Positions 23,325 through 36,336 of a stretch of 64,000 nucleotides of DNA are shown piece by piece (the stretch's first letter is position 1; each line of letters starts with the position of its first letter). The DNA is from Morella rubra (taxonomy: Eukaryota; Streptophyta; Magnoliopsida; Fagales; Myricaceae), in assembly GCA_003952965.2 (NCBI GenBank), contig RXIC02000421.1, forward strand, positions 62,001-126,000, read 5' to 3'. The position numbers were made by a program, and so were the translations under genes. The notes under the pieces are model-generated. The model ran no database searches, had not been told where the DNA came from, and was given only the letters and a program-made list of their open reading frames with translations.

Positions 23325-26007
23325 ATGGCAAGGAGAATGCCCTTCCCTGCAGGACTCATGGCCGTTATCGTTCTTGTGCTAGTCCATAGAGCTTGCAGTT
23401 TCACCACTAGTAATCAATGTCCTATTTCTTCCTGCGGTGGTATCGACAATATAAAATATCCGCTTCGATTAGTAGACGATCCACCAAACTGCGGCAATCA
23501 AAGGTATAAGCTGTCCTGTGAGAACAATCAAACAGTGTTATATTTATCTGCTGGAAAATACTACGTACAAGAAATCTCTTACTGCGGTGTGCATGTTGGT
23601 GAGTTCAGAATCCGTGTTGTAGATTCACGAATTCCGAAGGATAATTACTCCTCCACCCCCCTTTGTTCTCCAGATTTCGACTACGATCTCAGGGCATGGG
23701 ATCCCTACAGGCCGTCACAGGAAAACGATGTGGTTTTCGTGAGCTGTGAAAAGCCAGTGAATTCCCCATTCTATCTCAACGCTTCCAGTTGCTTTGATGA
23801 TGAAGCGTATTCTTCCAACTCTTCATCATCCCATTCAAGAGGCACCATAGATATATTTTATCTGGTAAGATGAATGCATCGGTATTAATGGAGTTGTGTC
23901 AACCGGAACACAGGTGTTTGTCTTCGTGGCCGGGAAATGATGACATAAATATTTCTTGTACGGACGTGCAAAAGCTGTTACTATATGGTTTTGAATTATT
24001 ATCGTCGATGGTTTGGAATTGTGGAATTTTTGGAAGATTAGTTTGCTCCCCAGATCAAGACAACAACCAAGTTTATTCATGCCGGTGCACCCGTGAGTGA
24101 AAATGAAAATTAAACATTACAATTGAATTATAATACATATTATCTACCAATACGGTGAACATTATTTTTCTTTTACATTTTTTTCCATATATTATTTCTA
24201 ATATTTGCAATTCTTTTATCTTTGCTGTCATGCATAAACCTTTTTTATGAATTATATCCCAATGATATATATTGATCTAATAATATCGGATACGCATGCA
24301 AGGGTGGAGTATTGTATATTATGGGTTATAATTAACTTTACTTGCGTTAAAAGACGTTTCTCAAGACTAATATTGTTTCTTCTTTTTTCTTTGATCAACC
24401 ACTGGGGACCGGTACTCTGCTAATAAATATTGTAAGGTTTATTTTCGTTCAAATTATGGAATGTTGTTACTTAATACCTCTGTTTAAAAGTGATTAGGAA
24501 TCACAATCTAAAGTTTTGAGAAAAAGAAAAACTTGAAATTATTTCGATCATCACTTTCTTAAGTATTGAATTAACTTTCTTGAAATTTTTCTTTCGCAGA
24601 TTCAATAAATATTGCTTTCGTCGCAGCACTGGCCATTGGTAAGAACTCGAATCTGCTTTGATGATATTTACATTCTTTTGTACTGTAAACGATTTCTTAA
24701 TTTTTGAAGCGAGAAAGCGCAGGTTTTGAACGTAAAAATACTTCTGCTTGAAGAAGACAAAGACACCAATTAGTTAGTTAATGCGACGTACTACGTACAT
24801 GACTGAAAAATTCAACTAAAAAAAATGCGTACAGTGCTGTAAACAAAATAGTTGTCTTTCTATTGTTTTGATGATTAATTATATTCCTGAACATGCAGGA
24901 GCACAGTTTGCAGCAAAAGTTGTAATTGGGACTCCCTGTGTGATTTTTTTGTTGATATATATATGGCGTAAGAGGCATTTCTCAATGTATGATGCTATTG
25001 AAGAATTTCTGCAAAGCACAATAACCTCAAGCCAATAAGGTATTCTTATAAAGAAATTAAGAAGATGCCAATAATTTCAAGGAGAAACTAGGTGAAAGAG
25101 GCTATGGTACTGTATTCAAAGGAACACTTCAAGTGGCCAACTTGTTTGGCTATAAAGAAGTTAGGAAAGTCCAAAGCTAATGGGCAAGAATTTATTAGCA
25201 AAGTTGCAACTATTGGAAGGATTCACCATCTTATATTGTGCAACTCGTTGGTTTTTGTGTTGAAGGATCAGAACGAGCTCTCGTATACGAGTTCATGCCC
25301 AGATGGGTCTCTTAATGAATACATTTTTTTCACAAGAAGAAGGTATCTTCTTAAGCTACTAGAAACTATATGATATTGCTCTAGTAGTGGCTCGTGGAAT
25401 TGAATATTTACATCGAGAATGTGACATGCAGAACTTACATTTTGATATTAAGCCCCACAACATTCTTCTTGATGACAATTTTACTCCCAAAGTTTATGAC
25501 TTTGGCCTAGCAAGATTGTATGCAGTAAATGACAGCATTGTTTCTTTAACTGCTGTAAGAGGGACATTAGGATACATGGCTCCTGAGTTATTCTACAAAA
25601 ATATTGGAGGCCTCTCATATAAGACTGATGTTTATAGAAATGTTGTTAATGGAAATGGCAAGCAGAAAAGAATTTGAATGTTTCAATAGACCATTCAAGT
25701 CGAGTTTATTTTCCTACTTGGGTCTTGACCAATTGCAAGATGGAAAGGATATAAAAATTGATAACGTGACAGAGAAGAAAAAATTTGTAAAAAAATTAAT
25801 ATAAGTGGCATTATGATTATACAAATGAGCTAGTAGCCCTTCAATGCACAAAGTTATAGAAATGCTTGAAGGAGAAGTTGAATGCTTACAAATGCCTCTC
25901 AAGCTTTTTCTGTCCTCATCACCAAACAGACTGATAGAAGATGTTGGAGACAGCCCAACTTGGTCATCAACTACATCAACGAACTCAAGTTTATCAACCA
26001 AGTGTTA
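23325..26007 (+). pseudogene. LRK10L receptor kinase copy 3 (left arm)
   Basis: Exon 1 starts at 23325 (MARRMPFPAGLM) with a signal peptide and GUB_WAK domain from CPISSCGG. The frame breaks once near 23855 (GTIDIFYLVR, stop) and continues in another frame to SCRCT, with a donor near 24093. A small exon lies at about 24600-24637 (INIAFVAALAIG). The kinase exon starts at about 24900 (GAQFAAKVVIGTPCVIFLLIY) and has many single-base indels between 25010 and 25830, plus a stretch lost near 25635 between DVY and the next helix. DIKPHN and DFG are present, but DFG is written YDFG. The exon 1 frameshift is shared with the right arm; most kinase indels are not. It is closest to the intact gene at 47.5-50.3 kb. 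Confidence 0.85.
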
Positions 26008-28248
26008 AATGCCTATTATCCTTGCTAGGAAAGGTAATATATAATTGCATCATTAGAAACAATCAGGCTTCCCTAGTTTATAGTCCTATACAACATCAAA
26101 GTTTTCATTTGAGTTATGATAGCGGTTGCAACATCTTATATTATTCAAGATTCAGCTTCATTCGAAATGGCATGGTCAAATTTACTTCTCACCGACATTG
26201 GATTGGTAAGCAAAAATTTTGAAAAAAAATTGTTAGAAATTTGTGGAAAAATGAGTTGAAGTTGGAAAAATTATTAGAATTCGTGAAAAAAATGATTTTG
26301 AAAAAATTTTCAAAATATTTTTTTTCCATCCAATTAGAAGGCACTTTATTTATCCATTTTAAAAACCTAACAATTAATTTCTGAAAACATGAGAGCACCA
26401 GGACCAAGAATATTAACCAACCCAAAAAAGAAAAAGGGAACCCTCAACGCTATTCTTCTTTATTTTATCACATATAATTTATTTAACTGGTTTTCATATT
26501 GTAATAGCTCTCCCATTTACCAAAAACAAAATAACCAAGTTTCAAGGCCCGCTTTAAGACGGTGGGCTTCAAGTCATTGTTGGTCTGCTTGTTGGGCCCA
26601 AGGTAGAGAAATAAAGGGACAGACAGTGAAAGATTACAGGACCAGTTATCCACTTAGTGAGTGAAAGCTTTGAAGCCACAAACATTTTCCTGGCCGGCCC
26701 AGGCCCATTTTCTCAGTCCTAAAGTTAAATAACTCAAAAGAACACCTTAGACTAAATAATTCTTCGGCTGTCGTAGAAAGCCGGCCTACACAAGCAAGTA
26801 TGGAATACAATTATTTATTCATTTTTAAATCACCAGAAAAGAGGGATTCAACTTTCCTATTTTTAATAGACAAATAGTAAGAGGCATGAGGAGTCACAGT
26901 ATTCGGAATTCAATGGAATATATAAGCTAATAAATAACCCAAACAATTAAAAGAAAACGCATCACAGTGCAATGCCATATAGTAAAAAAAAAAGAAAAAA
27001 GAAGATACTGCTCTGATGGGAAAAAATTGATTTATTAGTAATTAATTAGGTTTGTGGACAGCACAATCATTAAAAAAATTAAATACCCAAAAAAATTAAT
27101 TGGAAAATTCGAAATAGGCAGACAATGCTTGACACTTTAGTCTTTTCAGCATTACTTTGGCCCAAAGCAAAACCCCTTCGGCATCCACACTTGTTTTCCT
27201 TCTTGGACGATCCACGGGCTTCGTTCGTGAATCTTGCCTGCCTTTATTCCTTCAATCACTCAACTTTGGATCTCTCGATCGGTGACCAAATATGACAGAT
27301 AGTTCATATTTTTAAGTACCAAATTGCCCTCCTCGAGCCGCATGAGATGGTCCTACTCACAAACATTGGCATTGAAGTATATTTGTTGACCAGAAAAAAG
27401 TCTAAGTTTGCCTGTCATAGCACTAAATTTGACTAAATGTTCAAATCAAAGTGAAAGGGCGGGTGAAAGTTTTAATCCGGTTAAAATTTTAGAGTATTAA
27501 TTATGAGAATTAGTGAAAAAGTGAAAATAAGTGATTTGAATAAATTTTTTATATTTATATAATAAAAAATAATAATTGATGAAAAAAACAATTAATATAT
27601 ATTATTTATAGTGTAAAATTTTAATAAACGAAACACATCCTACCTACTATCACGTGTAAATTCTAAAATAATTAGATGACTCACTCATTTAAGTTATTAA
27701 TTTTATATTATTATTTTTACCTTTATATGAAAGATAAGAAAATATCGGTGAGAAAGAGAAAAAGAAACAATTGCGCATGTGCACAAATGGCAAGCAATAG
27801 GAATTCGTCAACAACTTCCCCGAAAAAAATTTGGCCACAAAATCCGGCACAATAACAGCTTTCACTCGGGGATGGCGTGTGGGGGTGTCTTCAAAAGTCA
27901 GGGGCAATTTTGGTACTTCGATTATTTGTTTATTTCTTTAGCCAGCTTACCTTGGGTCCACAATTGAGAAGCTGGTGTGACGTCACCTTCATGTCCAAGT
28001 AGACATGTTGGAGACCTGCTATTGGATGTTCCCTTCGTGCTGAGGTGTGTTGACACCACTGTCGGTAAGTTCTACCGTCCGCCGACCCCACTTTTGCTGA
28101 CGCGGCAAAACATTTGCCACTCGTTCGCGTCACGTGTCTTTATCAGCTCGAGGAGAAAGAATCAGAAACGTGTGTACTTCGGTACTTCAAGTCAGCAAAT
28201 TGCTACGGAGCAGTCCCAATTCAGGTCCCTTTTTTAATGGATCTCTCT
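26008..28248. other. Non-coding inner part of the left arm
   Basis: 26160-26720 repeats the 3' flank of copy 1. 26205-26345 and 27440-27650 are A/T-rich and MITE-like. 27700-28248 is more mixed in base composition, with GTGACGTCAC near 27977 and several GC-rich words, and leads straight into the palindrome centre. No frame resembles a known protein; the apparent frames are read equally well from the mirror copy. Confidence 0.5.
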
Positions 28249-28305
28249 CAGCATTAACAAATCTTATTGAGATCTAAAAAAAAAACAAAAAGAGGAGAGG
28301 AAAAG
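28249..28305. other. Palindrome spacer (57 bp)
   Basis: GGATCTCTCT ends the left arm at 28248, and its complement AGAGAGATCC starts the right arm at 28306. The 57 bases between are not self-complementary and include a 10-base A run near 28276-28285 and a purine-rich GAGGAGAGGAAA end. Confidence 0.85.
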
Positions 28306-30536
28306 AGAGAGATCCATAAAAAAGGGGACCCTGAATGGGGGACTGCTCGTAGCAATTTTGCTGATGGAAGTACCGAAGTACCACACGGTTCTGATTTTTC
28401 TCGCTGAGCGGATAAAAGACACGTGGAGAACGAGTGGCAAATGTTTTGCCGCGTCAGCAAAAGTGGGGTCGGCGGACCGTTGAACTTACCGACAGTGGTG
28501 TCAACACACCTCAGCACGAAGGGAACATCCAATAGCAGGTCTCCAACATGTCTACTTGGACATGAAGGTGACGTCACACCAGCTTCTCAATTGTGGACCC
28601 AAGGTAAGCTGGCTAAAGAAATAAACAAATAATCGAAGTACCAAAATTGCCCCTGACTTTTGAAGACACCCCACACGCCATCCCCGAGTGAAAGCTGTTA
28701 TTGTGCCGGATTTTGTGGCCAAATTTTTTTCGGGGAAGTTGTTGACGAATTCCTATTGCTTGCATTTGTGCACATGCGCAATTGTTTCTTTTTCTCTTTC
28801 TCACCGATATTTTCTTATCTTTCATATAAAGGTAAAAATAATAATATAAAATTAATAACTTAAATGAGTGAGTCATCTAATTATTTTAGAATTTACACGT
28901 GATAGTAGGATGTGTTTTTTATTAAATTTTAATAATAAATAATTATAATATAATTTTTTTTCTCTCAAATTATTATTTTTTATTATAATAAATATAAAAA
29001 ATTTATTCAAATCAACTGTCTCTTTACTTTTTTTACTATTTTTAATACTCTAAAATTTTAACCGGATTAAAACTTTCACCCGCCCTTTCACTTTGATTTG
29101 AACATTTAGTCAAATTTAGTGCTATGACAGGCAAACTTAGACTTTTTTCTGGTCAACAAATATACTTCAATGCCAATGTTTGTGAGTAGGACCATCTCAT
29201 GCGGCTCGAGGAGGGCAATTTGGTACTTAAAAATATGAACTATCTGTCATATTTGGTCACCGATCGAGAGATCCAAAGTTGAGTGATTGAAGGAATAAAG
29301 GCAGGCAAGATTCACGAACGAAGCCCGTGGATCGTCCAAGAAGGAAAACAAGTGTGGATGCCGAAGGGGTTTTGCTTTGGGCCAAAGTAATGCTGAAAAG
29401 ACTAAAGTGTCAAGCATTGTCTGCCTATTTCGAATTTTCCAATTAATTTTTTTGGGTATTTAATTTTTTTAATGATTGTGCTGTCCACAAACCTAATTAA
29501 TTACTAATAAATCAATTTTTTCCCATCAGAATCTTTTTTTTCTTTTTTCTTTTCATATGGGCATCTAGCACTGTGATGCGTTTCTTTTAATTGTTTGTGG
29601 GTTATTTAATTATATATATATTCCATGAATTCCGAATTATGTTGACTGCCTCAGTGCCTCTTACTATTTGTACTATTAAAAAATAGAAAGTTGAATCCCT
29701 CTTTTCCTGGTGATTTAAAAAGTGATAAATAATTGTGATTCCCATAACTTGCTGTGTAGGCCGGCTTTCTACGACAGCCGAAGAATTATTTAGGCTAAGG
29801 TGTTCTTTTGAGTTATTTAACTTTAGGACTGAGAAAATGGGCCTGGGCCGGCCAGGAAAATGTTTGTGGCTTCAAAGCTTTCACTCACTAAGTGGATAAC
29901 TGGTCCTGTAATCTTTCACTGTCTGTCCCTTTATTTCTCTACCTTGGGCCCAACAAGCAGACCAACAATGACTTGAAGCCCACCGTCTTAAAGCGGGCCT
30001 TGAAACTTGGTTATTTTGTTTTTGGTAAATGGGAGAGCTATTACAATATGAAAACCAGTTAAATAAATTATATGTGATAAAATAAAGAAGAATAGCGTTG
30101 AGGGTTCCCTTTTTCTTTTTTGGGTTGGTTAATATTCTTGGTCCTGGTGCTCTCATGTTTTCAGAAATTAATTGTTAGGTTTTTAAAATGGATAAATAAA
30201 GTGCCTTCTAATTGGATGGAAAAAAAATATTTTGAAAATTTTTTCAAAATCATTTTTTTCACGAATTCTAATAATTTTTCCAACTTCAACTCATTTTTCC
30301 ACAAATTTCTAACAATTTTTTTTCAAAATTTTTGCTTACCAATCCAATGTCGGTGAGAAGTAAATTTGACCATGCCATTTCGAATGAAGCTGAATCTTGA
30401 ATAATATAAGATGTTGCAACCGCTATCATAACTCAAATGAAAACTTTGATGTTGTATAGGACTATAAACTAGGGAAGCCTGATTGTTTCTAATGATGCAA
30501 TTATATATTACCTTTCCTAGCAAGGATAATAGGCAT
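28306..30536. other. Non-coding inner part of the right arm
   Basis: Mirror of 26008-28248. The stretches 28900-29060 and 29530-29620 differ clearly from their left-arm partners in A/T-rich filler, while the blocks between are almost identical. No gene is seen. Confidence 0.5.
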
Positions 30537-33232
30537 TTAACACTTGGTTGATAAACTTGAGTTCGTTGATGTAGTTGATGACCAAGTTGGGCTGTCTCCA
30601 ACATCTTCTATCAGTCTGTTTGGTGATGAGGACAGAAAAAGCTTGAGAGGCATTTGTAAGCATTCAACTTCTCCTTCAAGCATTTCTATAACTTTGTGCA
30701 TTGAAGGACGGTAGCTAGGCTTCATTTGTATACATCATAATGCAATTATGATAATTTTTTTTACAAATTTCCTTTTCTTCCTCTGTCACGTTATCAATTT
30801 TTATATCCTTTCCATCTTGCAATTGGTCAAAGACCCAAGTAGGAAAATAAACTCGACTTGAATGGTCTATTGACAACATTCAAATTCTTTCTTCTGCTTG
30901 CCATTTCCATTAACAACATTTCAAAGCTATAAACATCAGTCTTATATGAGAGGCCTCCAATATTTTTGTAGAATAACTCAGGAGCCATGTATCCTAAGGT
31001 CCCTCTTACAGCAGTCAAAGAAACAATGCTGTCATTTACTGCATACAATCTTGCTAGGCCAAAGTCATAAACTTTGGGAGTAAAATTGTCATCAAGAAGA
31101 ATGTTGTATGGCTTAATATCAAAATGTAAGTTCTGCATGTCACATCCTCGATGTAAATATTCAATTCCACGAGCCACTACTAGAGCAATATCATATAGTT
31201 TCTAGTAGCTTAAGAAGATACCTTCTTCTTGAGAAAAAAATGTATTCATTAAGAGATCATCTGGGCATGAACTCGTATACAAGAGCTCGTTCTGATCCTG
31301 TAAAGCAAAAGCCGACGAGTTGCACAATATCAACATGGTGAATACTTCCAATGGTTGCAACTTTGCTAATAAATTCTTGCCCATTAGCTTTGGCCTTTCC
31401 TAACATCTTTACTGCACAAGTTGGCCACTTTGAAGTGTTCCTTTGAATACAGTACCATAGCCTCTTTCACCTAGTTTCTCCTTGAAATTATTGGTCATCT
31501 TCTTAATTTCTTTATAAGAATACCTTATTGGCTTGAGGTTATTGTTGCTTTGCAGAAATTCTTCAATAGCATCATACATTGAGAAGTGCCTCTTACGCCA
31601 TATATATATCAACAAAAAAATCACACAGGGAGTCCCAATTACAACTTTTGCTGCAAACTGTGCTCCTGCATGTTCAGGAATATAATTAATCATCAAAACA
31701 ATAGAAAGACAACTATTTTGTTTACAGCACTGTACGCATTTTTTTTAGTTGAATTTTTCAGTCATGTACGTAGTACGTCGCATTAACTAACTAATTGGTG
31801 TCTTTGTCTTCTTCAAGCAGAAGTATTTTTACGTTCAAAACCTGCGCTTTCTCGCTTCAAAAATTAAGAAATCGTTTACAGTACAAAAGAATGTAAATAT
31901 CATCAAAGCAGATTCGAGTTCTTACCAATGGCCAGTGCTGCGACGAAAGCAATATTTATTGAATCTGCGAAAGAAAAATTTCAAGAAAGTTAATTCAATA
32001 CTTAAGAAAGTGATGATCGAAATAATTTCAAGTTTTTCTTTTTCTCAAAACTTTAGATTGTGATTCCTAATCACTTTTAAACAGAGGTATTAAGTAACAA
32101 CATTCCATAATTTAACGAAAATAAACCTTACAATATTTTATTAGCAGAGTACCGGTCCCCGGTTGATCAAAGAAAAAGAAGAAACAATATTAGTCTTGAG
32201 AAACGTCTTTAACGCAAAGAAAGTAATTATAACCCATAATATACAATACTCCACCCTTGCATGCGTATCCGATATTATTAGATCAAGAATATATCATTGG
32301 GATATAATTCATAAAAAAGGTTTATGCATGACAGCAAAGATAAAAGAATTGCAAATATTCAGAAATATATATGGAAAAAAATGTAAAAGAAAAATAATGT
32401 TCACCGTATGGTAGAATATGTATTATAATTCAATTGTATGTTTCAATTTTCATTTTCCACTCACGGGTGCACCGGCATGAATAAACTTGGTTGTTGTCTT
32501 GATCTGGGGAGCAAACTAATCTTCCAAAAATTCCACAATTCCAAACCCTCGACGATAATAATTCAAAACCATATAGTAACAGCTTTTGCACGTCCGTACA
32601 AGAAATATTTATGTCATCATTTCCCGGCCACGAAGACAAACACCTGTGTTCCGGTTGACACAACTCCATTAATACCGATGCATTCATCTTACCAGATAAA
32701 ATATATCTATGGTGCCTCTTGAATGGGATGATGAAGAGTTGGAAGAATACGCTTCATCATCAAAGCAACTGGAAGCGTTGAGATAGAATGGGGAATTCAC
32801 TGGCTTTTCACAGCTCACGAAAACCACATCGTTTTCCTGTGACGGCCTGTAGGGATCCCATGCCCTGAGATCGTAGTCGAAATCTGGAGAACAAAGGGGG
32901 GTGGAGGAGTAATTATCCTTCGGAATTCGTGAATCTACAACACGGATTCTGAACTCACCAACATGCACACCGCAGTAAGAGATTTCTTGTACGTAGTATT
33001 TTCCAGCAGATAAATATAACACTGTTTGATTGTTCTCACAGGACAGCTTATACCTTTGATTGCCGCAGTTTGGTGGATCGTCTACTAATCGAAGCGGATA
33101 TTTTATATTGTCGATACCACCGCAGGAAGAAATAGGACATTGATTACTAGTGGTGAAACTGCAAGCTCTATGGACTAGCACAAGAACGATAACGGCCATG
33201 AGTCCTGCAGGGAAGGGCATTCTCCTTGCCAT
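30537..33232 (-). pseudogene. LRK10L receptor kinase copy 3' (right arm)
   Basis: Mirror of the 23.3-26.0 kb gene. Exon 1 starts at 33232 (MARRMPFPAGLM); its first 182 residues are identical to the left copy, with the same frameshift near 32700. The kinase exon opens at about 31675 (GAQFAAKVVIG) and reads to SGQLVQ, stop, near 31409. It continues in other frames through DIKPYN (HN in paralogues), DFG written YDFG, APE and DVYSFEMLL to SLSTKC at 30537. It retains the DVYSF helix that the left copy lost. The two copies decay independently in the kinase but not in exon 1. Confidence 0.85.
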
Positions 33233-33240
33233 TGAGGGAG

Positions 33241-34387
33241 GGAGAAGGGAACGGATTCCCTCCGAAGGCTACATAAGGGACGGTCAAAATTAAAAAAAAA
33301 CAAATCAACGGTTAAAACATGTCCATGTCATTTAATGAAAAAAAAGGCTGAAGATGACTTGTGACTCGGCCTAGACGGCTCCAAATCCCTCAAATCTTCT
33401 GTTCCTTTCTCTCACGCAAGTCCCTTCTTCTTTTCTTCCCCTTCTTTCTCACGGCATGCCCTCTTGCCCCTCTCACTCTCCTCTCCTTCCTCTTCCCAGC
33501 TCACTCATTTTTAGACCCAGAAACCCGGAAAAGGGTATGTCCCACTGGTGGCCCAAGAAGGCCCCCTCTCTTCTTCTTCTTCGTTGTCTTCTTCTTCTTT
33601 GGCGTCTGTGATATGTCCTTCTCTGGCCTATGCCAACACCCTCTACTTCAAATCAGCGTACAGGTGATTGTGGACGACAACGAGCCCGAGGAGAGGTTGC
33701 TGAATCAGTTGAGTTCATGAGGGTCGGTGTTATTGCAGAGTGTAAGCGCAAAAGGTTCTTCGAAAAGGTTCTGATGCATAAATAAATTTCTTTCTATTCC
33801 AATTTTTTAATGCATATTTGTTTTCCGGTTTCCCATGTTACTTGTCAACTTTGAAAATTTTAATCTGAACAATTTTTTAACTTCCTAAAATTACCTTTAG
33901 TCTCAAGCAAATATATTAATGGATGAAAAATGTCCCGAACCTGAGGACATTACTTCGAAGTCAGTATTTAATAAGTACTTATGTTTGCAATGAAGATGTT
34001 TCTTTTATAAGATAGACAAACAATTCGGCCCTGCCATTTTCAAGCCATCTCTTCCAAGTAAACAAGGTTGTATGCAGTCGGCGGACTGTTGCGGAGGAAA
34101 AAAAGACAGGTATAATCCGAGTCTCTCACGCGAGAAAAAAATTGTTACAGTTAACTTTTTCTCTCGACTCCGGCGAGATTTCGGCGAATAGAGGAGAGAG
34201 AAAGGGACAATGAAGAGAGAATGTCAAGAGAAAGAAGGGAAAATGAGATTTGAAGCCGTCTAAGCCGAGCCACAAGCCATCTCCAGCCTTTTTTTCATTA
34301 AATGACGTGGACATGTTTTAACCGTTGATTTGTTTTTTTTTTAATCTTGACCGTCCCTTATGTAGGCTTCGGAGGAAATCCGTTCCC
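33241..34387. mobile_element. Pack-MULE carrying a plastid S21 gene fragment (right arm)
   Basis: Mirror copy, 1,147 bp. The 9-bp target TTGAGGGAG is duplicated at 33232-33240 and 34388-34396. The inverted ends carry GGAACGGATTCC and ACCGTTGATTTGT. The end nearer the gene begins GGAGAAGGGAACGG, while the far end lacks the outer GGAGAA, a difference between the two TIRs that both arms share. Confidence 0.85.
33460..33785 (+). pseudogene. Captured fragment of plastid ribosomal protein bS21c gene (right arm)
   Basis: Mirror of 22778-23096. VQVIVDDNEPEERLLNQ and, in another frame, EFMRVGVIAECKRKRFFEK ending KVLMHK and a stop can be read. The Ser-rich leader is shorter than in the left copy. Confidence 0.75.
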
Positions 34388-34492
34388 TTGAGGGAGCTGT
34401 GAGAGAGAGAGAGAGAGGATTACGAGAGAGGGTATGGCATAGGCCAATTAAAGAAGAGATTTTAATGGGCCAATTAAAGTCTCCTTTGGTGT

Positions 34493-34658
34493 GTTTGACT
34501 TCGAATCGTCTTTCAATGAAACTCGTGTTCAAATGTTGGAAGGACAGAAGGTGAAGGAGATAAATCAACCATGCCTCCTAATCCCTTAATTTGCCTCTAC
34601 AGGTCTGGTAAGAACCAATGCAAAACTACTTAAGAGACGTTCAAATCAAGAGTTAGAA
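34493..34658 (+). pseudogene. Lr10-type kinase C-terminal relic (right arm)
   Basis: Mirror of 21900-22065. Phrases such as AATGAAACTCGTG and ATGTTGGAAGG align with the family end RPSMKLVVQMLEG. The downstream sequence to about 35500 is paralogous to 45310-46300, so an Lr10-type gene once stood here. Confidence 0.6.
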
Positions 34659-35567
34659 ATCATCCCAGAAGAATTGTAGTGCACTAGAAGACGTTCAAAT
34701 CACGTGATGTTGTAGATTGCACTTGTATGGCTTTTAAGGATTAGAATGATTAATCTCGAGAGTTCTATAGTTGTTCGTTATGCGCAAAGCCCATTTCACA
34801 AAGCTTAGTAGAATTTGAGATTGATTTTTTGTGCCGCTTTTGTGAGAAAAAAAATTGGAAAGAGATGTTTGGCAGCACAAAAATTTCTTCATTTTTATAA
34901 GCATTTTGAAAGTTTTTGGCCGACAAAATTTTTACCCTTCCCAAATCAAGTTCTCTCTCTTCCACACTTTTTTTCAGAAATACCTTTTCATAAAAAGAGA
35001 ATTCCACACAAGCCTCAAATTTTTTTTTTCATTAGGGAAAATAAATTCTCTTTCATAATTTGAGCATCCAAACATAGACCTAAGAAGAAATAATTAATTA
35101 TATGGCAGACTTTCTTTGACTTGCTTTCATAAAGCTACAAGTCGTTAAACCGACTTTCTAGTACTGCTGGACTTTGCTTTCATCTTCTAGTGTCTCCACA
35201 CGTCGAAGAAGGACCCGGCCCATGTAATTAGAGTATCCACGTGGCACATTGATTCAGCAGTTATGACATTTCCAGGAGTAAGTTATTGACTTACGGATGT
35301 CATATAAAAATCTCGCCAGAATCAAAGAGATCTTTTTTAATTGATGTATAGCCCTCCTTTTTCTTCCTAATTCCATCGACTGGCCAGAAGCAGAGGAAAA
35401 AAAAAAGGGATACGATGAAGCGGGATATTCCGCTTCCTAATTTCTCACCGTCTCTGAGACTTTTCGTAGAGACTCAATCCCTTGCTTGCTTTCAGATACA
35501 ATGAAGCGGGATATTCCTAATTTCTCACCGCTAGCTCGTAGAATTAAATTCTCTCATGAAAATTTAT

Positions 35568-36140
35568 GTATTTTCGAAGGTTTTTTTTCTAAGAAAAGAG
35601 TGGTACCTCCGAATTTTATTCAAAACCCTCTTAATTCATGAGATAACTCCCTAAAGCTATAAAACCTTTGTTGGGTACGCCTTGCTCCAAACTTTGCTAA
35701 GAAATCTGCAGCTTGATTTGCTTCCCGAAAAGTACAAAAATCTTCCATTCATTTCTCAATCTCCATAACGTACAAGTACCATTATGCACCCAATCAAGCA
35801 CAATGCACGAGTCACACTCAATTTGAATGGCAAAATAATTCATCTCATGACACATTCGCAACCCATCAATCAGGGCTCTCAACTCAGCGTAGTTAGTAGA
35901 ACCCGAGCCATAAGACACAAAACAAGCAGCCAATAAAATTCCTTCCTCATCCCGAATCACACCACCTCCACCCGCTATGCCAGGATTTCCTAAACTACAA
36001 CCATCTGTATTAATCTTAATCCACCCCGTGTCCGGTTTCTGCCATTACACTTTTAGGAGTCTAGCCAGCCTTGGTGAAATAATGGTACAACCTAATAGAC
36101 AGCCAATTAACATTTCGAATATTAAGAGAGATACTCCCCA
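35568..36140 (-). mobile_element. LINE 3' fragment with RNase H domain (right arm)
   Basis: Mirror of 20418-20990. The RNase H reading from VIRDEEG to the frame break is identical in both arms. Confidence 0.85.
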
Positions 36141-36336
36141 TCCAATAATATTGGTTGCAACTTCAATAATATATTTTTACCCATTATATTTGGCCGTACC
36201 TAGCATATTTATATATAGTAAAGAATTGAACATTTTAAAGTGTTCCTTTGAATATAAAACCATAGTCTTCTTCCCCTAATTTTCCCTGAAATTTTGTTCA
36301 TCTTCTTAATTTCTAAGAGTACGATATTGATACATG
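36141..36336 (-). pseudogene. LRK10L kinase relic (right arm)
   Basis: Mirror of 20222-20417, with the same broken kinase start aligned to EIKKM and KLGE. Confidence 0.7.

Larger units (their letters stand above)
13055..28248. repeat. Left arm of a giant palindrome (about 15.2 kb)
   Basis: Every landmark here recurs in reverse complement between 28306 and 43463, and paired coordinates sum to about 56,515-56,560. Examples are the solo LTR, the Pack-MULE, the RNase H fragment and both (GT)n arrays. The match starts inside a kinase exon near 13060. Outside that point the two flanks are only paralogous. Divergence is patchy: long stretches are identical (for example 27060-27190), while others differ by many small indels (25000-25830, 27480-27660, 27970-28240). 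Confidence 0.95.

Noticed and set aside
27977-28577. Mirror-image frames starting with the same protein sequence on both sides of the centre
   Set aside because: This is the palindrome read from both strands. The frame is not conserved through the indels between arms.
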